Source: Phaeosaccion multiseriatum (taxonomy: Eukaryota > Ochrophyta, other classes). Taken from it: a stretch of 64,000 nucleotides of DNA. The stretch is from contig OZ218953.1 of NCBI GenBank assembly GCA_965112735.1, forward strand, positions 3,410,001 through 3,474,000, given 5' to 3'. The position numbers and the translations under genes are program-made. Positions 20,907 through 30,838 of this stretch are shown here, piece by piece. Below the pieces are notes generated by a model. The model was not told the origin of the DNA, ran no database searches, and saw nothing but the letters and a program-made list of their open reading frames with translations. Each line of letters starts with the position of its first letter. The stretch's first letter is position 1.

Positions 20907-22257
20907 GCGGTTTCGGCAGGGGGAGCTCCCGGACATTGAGATTCCTCTCAGGGACATACTAAAGCCCCTGCAGCACCTCGCCATGCTCCATGGAGGAGTG
21001 GCAAAGGAGCTCTTTGTGCAGTACTTCAGCCGTCTATACGTCCGGGGGAGGAGGAGGAAGCGCGCTTCCAGGTGTGGGGACGGGGCGTGAGCAGCACCAG
21101 CAGGATCAGCAGTTGGTGGTACAGCAGCAGCAGTTGGTGATACACCAGCATGAAGGAGCACACAAAGCTCGTGGGGTGCCTGCTCGCGGCGTGCCGGGCG
21201 GTGGCGACGCTTTCTGTGTCACCAACTGCTGTTGCTACGACTGCTGCTGCTCCTGCTGCCCCCATGCCGTTGCGTTTACCTCCTTCGCTCATTGCCAACT
21301 CGGCTATTCGGAGTCTGAATTGCCACTCCGGCCCCAGCATCGTGGCCAAGCAGGCCAAGCAGCAGAGGAGCATGACCACAGCAAGGGGGAGAGGGAGTAC
21401 GGGGGCAGTGCACATCACGTCCAAGAGGGGTGGTGGAGGTGGAGGCGGAGGTGGTGCGGTTGGTGATACAGAGGCCGGCGAGGAGAAGCAGGACGAAATC
21501 GTCGTGGCTGGAGCTGAGCAGACTGTACGCTGAACTGGGGGAGAAGGAGGTCTTGTTAGGGTTGTCTGCAAGGGCGAGCACTGTAGAGGAGACGCGCAGG
21601 GGACTGGACTGCGAGCTGCGGGGAGGACTTGAAGGGCGCCATGAAGACGTATAACCAATTGGTGGCGGATACGGCTCGCCGCCTCGAGGAACAAGAGCAG
21701 GAGGAGGAGCAGGAGGGAGGGGAGAGGTGGTGGCGACCCAGACGGAGCTGGGTATGTGGGATCTGCGAACGCTGGAGGTAGGTGGGTCATTGGGTGTGGG
21801 TGGATGGGTGGGTGGGTGGGTTGGTGGATGGACGGGTCGGTGGGTGGGTAGTCAAGTCAATCATTCAATCATTCAGTCAGGTGTGCTTTCAGTCACCGCT
21901 ACACCTGTGTACCCAACCTCTGTACCAATCTATATGCACCGCTTCCCGCGATGAAAGAGGTACGTTCCCTGCCCATACACCTCTAACCCCCTTCACGTAC
22001 ACCCACTCTATATACCCAATTTGACCCACTTGCAGGAGGCGGTGGAGGCAATGTGCAAGGACGTGCCCATGTGGGACCTTTCTCGCCGCGACTCGCACCT
22101 TCCCTACTTCGTCTGGGCACTGCTATACAGCGAGGGGCACCACAGACAATGTCGCCGGAGCGGTAGCAGAGCGGGCGGATTTTCCCATCGGGGCGACATG
22201 GCAAGAGCAGCCAGAGGTGCACATCGCAAACACGCTCTTGAGGTTCGCGGTGAGTGA
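20907..22257 (+). pseudogene. DNA-PKcs-like (PIKK, FAT region) fragment, broken
   Basis: Block 1 (20907-21071, after an ACGCAG acceptor) encodes RFRQGELPDIEIPLRDILKP followed by QHLAMLHGGVAKELFVQYFS. This closely resembles the start of the FAT region of the DNA-dependent protein kinase catalytic subunit. With an intron at 21072-21148 it continues in phase into LVGCLLAACRAV and LPPSLIANSAIRSLN. Block 2 (about 21505-21770) has WLELSRLYAELGEKEVL, then after a one-base frame change KGAMKTYNQLVADTARRLEE. Block 3 (22036-22250) has EAMCKDVPMWDLSRRDSHLP then, in another frame, EQPEVHIANTLLRFA. The kinase domain is absent: retroelement and transposase remains follow. Frames disagree at two or more places and poly-Gly/Gln tracts intervene, so I call it a pseudogene. 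Sequencing error in a real gene is possible for single shifts but not for the missing kinase. Confidence 0.5.
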
Positions 22258-22352
22258 ATGAGTGAGGGAGGGGATGGATGGAGGGAGGGACGGAGGGGGA
22301 GGTTTGGGGCTCTAAGGAGCAGCACCAACTGTGACGTGAAGTGACCCAGTGA

Positions 22353-22900
22353 GTGAAGCCCACTGTTGAAAGTCAGTATTATGTCAATGGCCCAGGCCCA
22401 GGCAGATACGGTGAGAAACGGTGCGTGGCCCGTTTCTCAGCGGCAGCAGCCAACAGCGAGACCCGTAAGGAGCGGCACTATGCCAACACCTCCGACCGAG
22501 AGCGTGTTCGCCTCACCATCTTCGCCATCGAGACCCACGGACGACTCGACGCCCAGGCGCAATCACTCCTACACGCACTCGCCGAGCACGTGGTCTCCCG
22601 CACGGGCCGCACCGGCTCCTCCACCACCAAGGGCCACGTCCTGACCAGGCTTCTGTGGCTCTCGCTGACGAGACGGCGCCTTCCTGGCCCGGCTCAACCG
22701 CCGCGCCGGATCAGCACTTTGCCACATGAGGGACCGAGACAAGAGAGAAAAAAAAAGACCCTATTCCTGAAGGATGTTCCCCACGACGTGAAGGAACTTG
22801 CCTACAACGATGTCCACCGCTGGTACCAGCAAGGAAGGACTGAAGGCTGTCTTGGCCGAGCCAAGGGGAGAGGCACCAAGGTGAGCGACAGCAACATGTG
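22353..22900 (+). pseudogene. Possible retroelement remnant (reverse-transcriptase C-terminal region)
   Basis: One frame reads RKERHYANTSDRERVRLTIF followed by AIETHGRLDAQAQSLLHALAEHVVS. This resembles the tail that follows the reverse transcriptase in some stramenopile and plant non-LTR elements (a short basic patch, then a hydrophobic AIETHG-like segment and a helix). No catalytic reverse-transcriptase motif is present upstream, so it is at most a 3' scrap. The family assignment is weak. Confidence 0.3.
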
Positions 22901-23036
22901 AAGCTTGGAACGACCTTCTGAGTTTCTTTGTCTCATCCTTGCTTGTTCTTCGTCTTGTCATGGCAGGCTTAACGTGAAGGGGCTATCTGATGGATATTGA
23001 GAGCATTGGGAAGGACCTTCCAGCCGGCCGCGTGGA

Positions 23037-23317
23037 ATGACTTCCAGCGGGCGACGAATGGCGACCACAAGACTTTCAGGAGAACTGAAAGAAAGGGAGA
23101 CTGAGATGCAGATGTCTGCTGATGATCTGATGGGACCTCTGACATCGAGCCTGGTGGTAGTGGACATGACGGCCACCCTGAGGAGAGGGGCAGAGCCACG
23201 ACATTTGATGGAGGGCAGCAGAAGGGACCACTCTCACGTGCAACATAGGGAGACGTGGAGGCAGGAGCGAGTGCCACCACCACAACCACGAGTACCAACA
23301 GCTTCAGCAGTATTAGC

Positions 23318-23352
<35 letters not shown>

Positions 23353-25534
23353 CAGCATCAGCATCAGCAGCAGCAGCAGCAGGCAGCAGCAGCAGCAGCG
23401 ACGAGGACGAGGATGAGGAGGATGCTGCTGCGAAGGCACGAACAGCAGCAGCTGAAGCAGCAGCAGTAGCAGCAGCAGCATGGAGGAATCTCCTGACGGG
23501 TGGCACGAAACCCCGAGAGGTAAACTCTTCGACACTTGTGCCACAGCCGCCTGCGGTCGCGACTGCAGCAACAGCCATTGACCTTCGGAGTGTGAAGGAT
23601 GCAAAGGGGAGGCCGCTGTCGAAGCGAGCACGGCAAGCTTTGGCGCAGAGGCGCACCAGCGTGCCATCCCCTCCATCAACAATGGCTGCATTAGCGGGAC
23701 AGCAGCCACAATGTAGACGGCGATACGATGTCGAGGGGTCGACAGAGAAGGAACACATGGGCAAGGCTGTATCTGCTGTGAAGAATGAAAAAGGCGGCGC
23801 AGCAGTATGGAATCACCAAGACTGCTCTGGAGTATAGGTGCAAAGGACGGGTTACTTCTGTGGCTGTTGGTGGGAAGGGCAATCAAGCCCTGTGTGCCTC
23901 AACCGAAGAGGCACTGGTGAGCTTCCGCGGCTTTGGGGTTGACTGGAACCATGTAGGCACCCTGGCCAGGAGTATGGCCTATGCATTGGGAGTTGCTTCA
24001 TTCGTGGCATCAGGAGGCTGGCTGCAGGGCTTCAAGCGCCGCCACCCAAAGTAATATGACGCAGCGAGCCCAGCCCCTTGAGCTCACGAGGGCGCGGGGC
24101 TGCAACGACAAGACAAGGAAGGAGTATCTAGACGAGTTCCTACCTAGGTGAGTCCACATTCGTGGAGGGCAGGATAGCGCCCCGCCCCCCCGCGGCCCCC
24201 AAAGTGACTGGAGAGGGGGGTTGGGGTAGGGACAGGACAGAGGAGAGGCGCGTGCGACAGGGAGAGGGCATAGGGAGAGGGAGAGTGAGGGGGCGAGGGC
24301 GAGGAAGAGGGGGAAGGAGGGAGAGAGTGTGAGGGAGACGGAGGGGGAGAGGGGAAGAGAGAGGGAGAGGAAGATGGAGAGGGCAGAGGGCAGAGAGAGA
24401 GAAAGGCCTGTACTCTCCCCCACCAAATGACTTCATCCATCCTTTCCCATTGTCCTCCGTATCGCCACGACAATAATTGTTCTCTGCCTCGCTTGCTTGT
24501 CTCCCCTTCCTTCCCCTCCCCTTCTCAGTATGTTGGCAAAGCTGGCTGTGGCATCTGGGTGTGAGGTGGAGGACCTCCAACCGGTGCAGTTCTGGAACAG
24601 CGATGAGGCAGGTATGAATACACAGCGCGGTGTCATGACCGTTGTTGCCCAGAAGGGGCGCGACCATGTGTCAATGACAGCTCAGGAGCGATCAAGTCAC
24701 GTCACTCTTGTCGGTGCTGTCGATGCCGCTGGTGGATGCATGAGCCCGTTCTTCGTCATTGCTGGAGCACGGAGGCAGGCACACATTGCCAATGCGGACG
24801 CATCACCTGGCTCTGACTTGGAACAGTCCTTGCCCGCCACAGCAGAGATCCATTACACGGAGAACGGATACGTCACCGACGAGCTCGTTCTTCATCAAGC
24901 AGAAGCGAGCCCGCATGCAAGAGCTGGCGGGGCGCGATATGCCGATTTTGCTCCTGATGGATGGCTATGGTTCGCACACGATGACCCCGGATGCTCTTCA
25001 CGCTTTGCGCGAAGCGGGCATTATCTGCGCATGCATCGGGGGAGTTCCAACCTCTGGACGTCAAAAGTCTTTCGCCCTTTCAAGTCCGGTCTTAGGAGCG
25101 GTCTCTCGGCCTGGCAGCGACTCTTCAACAGAGAGAACATGAGCCGGCTGGAGCTTCTTGTTCTGGCCTCCGAGGCTCAAGGGGTGAGTCACAAGTCGGA
25201 AATCACCAAGTCCGGATTCAAGGTGACAGGCTTTTACCCGCCCATGTCTTTCGCCGACTTCACCAGCGGAAGGGCCCCTACTGAAGGGTCCATCAGCAAG
25301 GCCTTTGCTGACGTCACACGGGCCAGTGTAGACGCCAAGGCATCGCAATTGCAGGAGATGACAAAGGCTTTCGACGCGAACATGCTTCAGCGAGTGGGCT
25401 CTTCGTCCTTCGCAGCCGACAGGGTTAAACACCCCCTGCTGGACCTTACACCTGCGCAGGCCCACGAAGGCACAGGAGCAGCTCATGACGGACGATGTGG
25501 CAGCTGTGCAGCACCTCCTTCTCCTTCCTCATGA
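23037..25534 (+). pseudogene. Decayed pogo/Tigger-type DDE transposon
   Basis: Order of parts: an Ala/Ser-rich frame with CAG repeats (23037-23780) ending in RRRYDVEGSTEKEHMGKAVS (psq-type helix-turn-helix start). Next is KKAAQQYGITKTALEY and STEEALVSF...GGWLQGFKRRHPK (23785-24053), a CENP-B/Tc5-like DNA-binding module. After a frame change come MTQRAQPLELTRARG (24056-24147), an intron-like 24148-24528, and then the DDE_1 nuclease FWNSDEAGMNTQRG, HVTLVGAVDAAGG (24529-24890). After another frame change come KRARMQELAGRDMPILLLMD and GYGSHTMTPDALHALREAGI (24895-25040), followed by remnants of LQPLDVKS and FKSGLRSGLSAWQRLFNREN. At least four frame disruptions show it is inactive. Terminal inverted repeats were not identified. 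Confidence 0.75.
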
Positions 25535-25798
25535 GCTTTTACAGTCAGACTGGTGGTGTGAGATGGGTTGAAACGGGGTGGGGTGAGACGGGGCGACTAC
25601 AATGGTAGACCCCGCCCTGACACTGTATACGCATGCACTCGTATGCCTCCGCCTCCGCAGTTGACCACCTTCCTGCGGAATGACCTTCATTAAGCGAGGG
25701 GGGGGGGGTGGTGTACGTCGACTTGGAGCCTCTCGGACAAGTTCGGACCTTCCCCCCTCGAGAGCACATTACGGAGCTCGTCATGGAGCTCCAGGGAG

Positions 25799-25897
25799 AT
25801 TGCTACTATTACTACTACTGCTACTACTACTGCTACTACTACTACTACTGCTACTATTACTACTACTGCTACTACTACTACTACTACTACTACTACT

Positions 25898-25929
<32 letters not shown>

Positions 25930-25985
25930 GCTACTACTACCTACTACTCCTCTTCTACTAGTGCTACAACTACTAGTACTTCTAC
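25799..25985 (+). repeat. (TAC)n / (CTA)n microsatellite
   Basis: About 185 bp of TAC units with interspersed TGC. Translated it gives runs of Tyr, Thr or Leu on + and Val or Ser on -, which explains the odd long frames here. Confidence 0.9.
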
Positions 25986-26110
25986 TACTGGCTGCTCCTG
26001 GTCCGGTAGCACTCGGGACGCGAGCGCAGGCAGATGAGAGATGTGGGAAGGGCCTTCTTGCCTCCTTCAGAAGAAGACGATTCGAGGGAGAGAGAGAAGT
26101 TGAATGTATT

Positions 26111-26515
26111 TCAATCATCCAAAGCCTCGCCATGTCCGTACCCATACTCTGCCCTCGGGTCGTCCATCTTCTTTGGAGAGAACCTGAGCTGGACGCCCTC
26201 CGTGGCGACGTTGATGGCCTTGGTGAGGTTGACGACATCCTCGATGGTTCTCCACTGCAGCCTGCAGCAGGGGTCCAGGATCCGCCCGTCCTTGGCCTTG
26301 AGAAGCTTCTTGGGGACGTAGATGCACTCCTCTGCTGTCGTCCTGTTGAGGGGCTTGTCTGTGAGCTTGGGCACCGCCCACACGAGAAGCCGACGCCAGA
26401 AGTCGAGCTCACCCCAGTCCGTGGAGAAGAGCGCGAAAACGGCCCGCCGCCGGCCTATTGGCTTCCTCCCGTCCTTGCCCTTGCGCTTCTTGAGACTGCC
26501 GATGTGACCGTCTCC
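26111..26515 (-). CDS. Unrecognised open frame fragment, 130 or so residues
   Basis: The minus strand is open from about 26515 to a stop at 26111 and looks protein-like. It starts with a basic part (GSLKKRKGKDGRKPIGRRR), then AVFALFSTDWGELDFWRRLL, TAEECIYVPKKLLKAKDGRI and LQWRTIEDVVNLTKAINVAT, and ends EYGYGHGEALDD. There is no ATG at the 5' side, and the frame begins right beside the palindromic element at 26523-26605. It may therefore be a truncated exon or part of a mobile element. Family unknown. Confidence 0.35.
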   Translation of the reverse strand, partial: GDGHIGSLKKRKGKDGRKPIGRRRAVFALFSTDWGELDFWRRLLVWAVPKLTDKPLNRTTAEECIYVPKKLLKAKDGRILDPCCRLQWRTIEDVVNLTKAINVATEGVQLRFSPKKMDDPRAEYGYGHGEALDD

Positions 26516-26522
26516 TATTCAA

Positions 26523-26605
26523 CCCCTGATGCACTATCCGCTATCCGCTATCGGCCGGCGGCCGATAGCGCACTATCGAGAATGTGGGCGGTAGTGCATC
26601 AGGGG
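26523..26605. repeat. Short palindromic element with 14-bp terminal inverted repeats
   Basis: It begins CCCCTGATGCACTA and ends TAGTGCATCAGGGG, an exact inverted repeat. Inside are further palindromic pieces built on CGCTATC/GATAGCG and GCCGGCGGC. Similar ends (AGGGGTCGA) and GATAGC cores recur at 35.7-36.25, 46.5 and 60.5 kb, so it is one of a small family of non-coding, MITE-like elements. Confidence 0.7.
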
Positions 26606-27410
26606 TCGATTACTCATACGTCTTATATTTTATCCTCACGCAGGGAGCGAGGGAAGGAAGTAGTATTTCTTCGACTAGCTCCTTGATACATGCTCCAGAA
26701 AGGCGCCGAGCAACACGGACTGGCAGTCTATTGACATTGAGGCGGCCGGCAAAAGGTGTCTCTTGCCCTGCACAAAGACATGCGTGCACGCACGCACCAG
26801 CGACGGCGGGCGCGTTTCCGACCAAGGCGAGCAGCAGCAAGGGGCAGAAGAGTCGCTAGTGCGCCAGAGCGGCTGGGTTCTCTCTCTCTCTCTCTGGATG
26901 GATGGAGCTGCCCACGGCCTTCCTACACACACCTTCATGTCATGAAAGCGTACAACGCGCTGCCCCCGGCCTGGTAGTGGAAAGGATGGCAGCTGATAGC
27001 GCCACCTGCTCCTCCGGGGATGCGTCCTCTCACTCCGTCCGCGACGCCCAAGCAAGGTCGGGGTGGTGCTCTGCCCCTGACCCATATGCCCTCTACCGCC
27101 CCTTGACCCATGCAACTCCTTGGTGCGGCACGTGCTCCACATCCAGCGACTCTGACAGGGGCAAGAAGGTCTCTCTACCCCTTTGGGGGCTCATTCATTC
27201 GCTCCTCAACTGCGGCAGTGCCTACGCGTTGGTACTACTTGGTGTCTACTGTTGGTCCTAATGGTCTGCTGCTGGTCCTCCGCAACGGTACTGCCTGGTG
27301 TCCACTGTTGGTCCTACTTACTCACCTTACCTTGTGGTCGCGCGTCTCGTTGCAGTTGCACAGCAGAGACCGATCAAAAGAGGGCGAGGGCCTGGAAGGA
27401 AGATGGGATG

Positions 27411-28832
27411 GACGGAAGGAAGGAGGGAGCGGAGGGGAGAGAGGGGAGGGGGGGTGGGTGGGTGGGAGGGAGGGAGTGAGTGAGGGAGGGAGGGAGGGGA
27501 GGGAGGGAGGGAAGGGAGGGAGGGGAGGGAGGGAGGGAAGGGAGGGAGGGAGGGAAGGAAGGGGAGGGAGGGAAAGAGGGAGGGAAGAAGGGAGGGAGGG
27601 AGGGAGGGAGGGAGGGAAGGAAGGGGAGGGAGGGAAAGAGGGAGGGAGGGAGGGAGGGAGGGAGGGAAGGAAGGGGAGGGAGGGAAAGAGGGAGGGAGGA
27701 AGGGAGGGAGGGAGGGAGGGAGGGAGGGAAGGAAGGGGAGGGAGGGAAAGAGAGAGGGAGGAAGGGAGGGAGGGAGGGAGGGAGGGAGGGAGGGAGGGAG
27801 GGAAGGAAGGGGAGGGAGGAAGGGAGGAAGGAAGGAAGGAAGGAAGGAAGGAAGGAAGGAAGGAAGGAAGGAAGGAGGGAAGGAAGGAAGGAAGGAAGAA
27901 GGGTGGGTGGCAGGGAGGGAGGGAGGGAGGGAGGGAGAAAGGGTGGGTGGCAGGGAGGGAGGGAGGGAAGAAGAGGGAGGGCGGGAGGGAAGAATAGGGA
28001 GGGCGGGAGGGAGGGAAAGAGGCTGGGAGGGAAGAAGAGGGAGGGAGGGAGGGAGGGAAGGAGGGAGGGAGAGAGGGAGGGAGGGAGGGAGGGAGAAAGG
28101 GTGGGTGGGAGGGAGGAAGGAAGGGATGGATGGATGGATGGAGGGAGGGATGGAGGGAGGGAGGGAGGGAGGGAGGGAGGGAGGGAAGGAGGGAAGGAAG
28201 GAGGGAGGGAGGCAGGGAGGGAGGGAGGGAGGGAGGGAGGGAGGGAGGGAGGGAGGGAGGGAGGGAGGGAGGGAGGGAGGGAGGGAGGGAGGGAGGGAGG
28301 GAGGGAGGGAGGGAGGGAGGGAGGGAGGGAGGGAGGGAGGGAGGGAGGGAGGGAGGGAGGGAGGGAGGGAGGGAGGGAGGGAGGGAGGGAGGGAGGGAGG
28401 GAGGGAGGGAGGGAGGGAGGGAGGGAGGGAGGGAGGGAGGGAGGGAGGGAGGGAGGGAGGGAGGGAGGGAGGGAGGGAGGGAGGGAGGGAGGGAGGGAGG
28501 GAGGGAGGGAGGGAGGGAGGGAGGGAGGGAGGGAGGGAGGGAGGGAGGGAGGGAGGGAGGGAGGGAGGGAGGGAGGGAGGGAGGGAGGGAGGGAGGGAGG
28601 GAGGGAGGGAGGGAGGGAGGGAGGGAGGGAGGGAGGGAGGGAGGGAGGGAGGGAGGGAGGGAGGGAGGGAGGGAGGGAGGGAGGGAGGGAGGGAGGGAGG
28701 GAGGGAGGGAGGGAGGGAGGGAGGGAGGGAGGGAGGGAGGGAGGGAGGGAGGGAGGGAGGGAGGGAGGGAGGGAGGGAGGGAGGGAGGGAGGGAGGGAGG
28801 GAGGGAGGGAGGGAGGGAGGGAGGGAGGGAGG
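27411..28832 (+). repeat. 1.4-kb (GGGA)n tetranucleotide array
   Basis: The left part (27411-28200) is imperfect (GGGA mixed with GGAA, GGGT and AGAG). From about 28205 to 28832 it is an essentially pure run of (GGGA)n. One strand is all purine for more than a kilobase, so the unbroken Gly-Arg-Glu and Pro-Ser-Leu frames over it are artefacts. Confidence 0.95.
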
Positions 28833-29021
28833 AGACGGGGTGGGGTGAGGTACAGTGACCACGGTAGAGATAAGCGCGTTGCTTCGATTCAAGGGCGGGG
28901 AAGGAACCCACATCTCTCGCTTGCACAGAGACAAGAGAGAACCCGATGAGGGATGAGAGCAGCCCGACGGGCCCACCTATAGTGCTGCCTTTGCGCTGCC
29001 ATCCTTCCCTCCCGTGCTCAC

Positions 29022-29590
29022 CTCTTTCCTCTCCCTGAGGAGATTCATGATAAAACGGCGTATTTTTGTCCCTTCCCGCCAGCGGAATGTGCTTCATGCA
29101 GGAATGACGCATGTCACTCCATCCCCGGAGTCGATGACCGTCGCCCCGTCAAAGTCCGTTCTGACACCTGGTATTGGTTCTTGTATTCAAGTCAACAAAA
29201 CAAGTCAGGAGGGAGGGAGGAGAGGAGGCATGGATTAGGCTTGGCTTTCGGCTGCTCTCTCTCTCTCTCTGTTACGCATACACCTCCCTATGCCCTCGAG
29301 ATGTACCTATGCCCTCACTACTACTATCCACCATGCCACATATACCCGCAATGAGGCAACGACTCCATCACTACGCCTAACCTTGTCGCTCCCTTTCCCT
29401 CACCTTCTTGGAGCTCCACGACGCCGCCAGAGCCATGAGGGCTTGCACGGCAATGTACAAACCAGGCACGTTGAAGGTCTCAAACATGATCTCAGTGGTG
29501 TAGCTCCTCTTGGTTCTCGGGGGCTCAGGCGCACACTTGAGGTACTTGAAGAGGCACTGCCACCATAACCTTTTTGTGTACACATGTATA
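29022..29590 (-). pseudogene. ARP3: ARP3 (actin-related protein 3) pseudogene fragment
   Basis: Two remnant exons. The first (about 29590-29404) encodes [18 protein letters not shown] and [20 protein letters not shown] then [11 protein letters not shown], very close to the actin-fold segment of Arp3, with part of the normal spacing before EPP missing. The second (29167-29022, after a CAG acceptor) encodes VSERTLTG, then after a two-base shift TVIDSGDGVTCVIP, then after a deletion CMKHIPLAGRD, and then a further shifted FIMNLLRERKE ending at a GTGAGC donor. The Arp3-type CIKHIP motif rather than plain actin supports the assignment. Several frame breaks and missing residues make it non-functional. 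A functional Arp3 copy would be expected elsewhere in the genome. Confidence 0.72.
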
Positions 29591-30663
29591 ACATTACATG
29601 TTGGGCAGTGGATTGAAGTGCATGATGCCCGTGTATATGGTAGAGCGCCCCTACTCCTGCGTCTCAGGCACATTGTCATCTCGGGAAGGAAGGAGTGGGG
29701 TGTGGTGAGCGCCGCACCTCCATCTCTACCCATTTTACACTCTCTACCTCGCCCGCTGCCTTGTTGGTAACGCCCGCCTAACTGCTAGTGCTGGTGCTGC
29801 TGTGCTTCTTACGCTCTCTCAGCGTGCACTGGCTGCTGTATGTATCACCAACGCCTTGTGAAGCAAAAGCGTTGCTCCGCTGTCACCGAATGCGCACACA
29901 CGGGACGTGCCTCGAATGTATCTGACTACTTGTCCGTGCAGAGGGTCAGTAGCCGGAATGGTGTCCGAAGGACAGACAGAGTGAGCGGGAGAGAGTCCCA
30001 AGGAGAGGGCCATCCTTCCCCCTTCTGCAGCCACTCCAGCTATGCGGTGGCTCACCTTCTTTCGGCCTTCAGGGATGCGGCTGCAGCACAACACCCTGTT
30101 GGATTAACAAAGGTAACAAAAACAGGGGGGGTTAGGAGAGCGAGATCGAATTCCTTTCTTTCAAGCTTCGACGATCGTATCGGTGACTAGAAGCACAGCA
30201 GGACAAGCAGTAGCAGCACCAGTGGCAGCGAATCCAGCAGCACCAGGAGGAGCCAAACCGAAGTCGAGGGTGGCGAGGACCAAAACGGGTCCACGTCCAC
30301 CAACGATACCAGCCAGCACAAGCAAGAGACGAAGCAGCAACATACGCGACCAAGAGGGGCTCTCCCGTGAAGTCTCTCACCTTGCTTGCTTGTCGGTCCG
30401 TCTCTGCCCCGTGAATCCCACCGCGCTGGCTGGAGATGGTGTATAACGAGCTATCGCTATAGCAGGTATAGTGCCCACGGGTCAAGGAGAGACACGGGTT
30501 GAGACGTGGAAAACAAATAACGGATGGACTGCTGCTGTTGTTGTGGAGTGCCAGCGTTCTTCTTGCAGTTATCTACAGCAGTACATCTCGCGGGAAAAAA
30601 TAAATAAACCATTCCCAGTATGCCAACGATTATTACTTTTACCGACAACCGCTCTAGAAAACT

Positions 30664-30736
30664 AAAAACCCGCGCTAGATGTTTGAGAGATGACGGGCCT
30701 TCGAAGCCCGCGCTAGATGTTTGAGAGATGACAAGC
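30664..30736 (+). repeat. Two tandem copies of a 38-bp unit
   Basis: The string CCCGCGCTAGATGTTTGAGA followed by GATGAC occurs at about 30669 and again at about 30707. It sits just ahead of the coiled-coil-derived repeat array. Confidence 0.7.
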
Positions 30737-30838
30737 CTGCACTACTGCCTGCCTGTCTGAGGCCAACCTACTTGGGCGCTAGATCGAAGATGAGAATTGC
30801 AGCGTTAGAACCCTTGATTTTCTCTCAGCCACTCACCT

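Noticed and set aside
27322-29112. A 596-residue minus-strand open frame of Pro-Pro-Ser-Leu repeats and matching + strand Gly-Arg-Glu frames
   Set aside because: They are produced by the (GGGA)n array, which has no stop codons in any frame; there is no start context, splicing or non-repeat domain.
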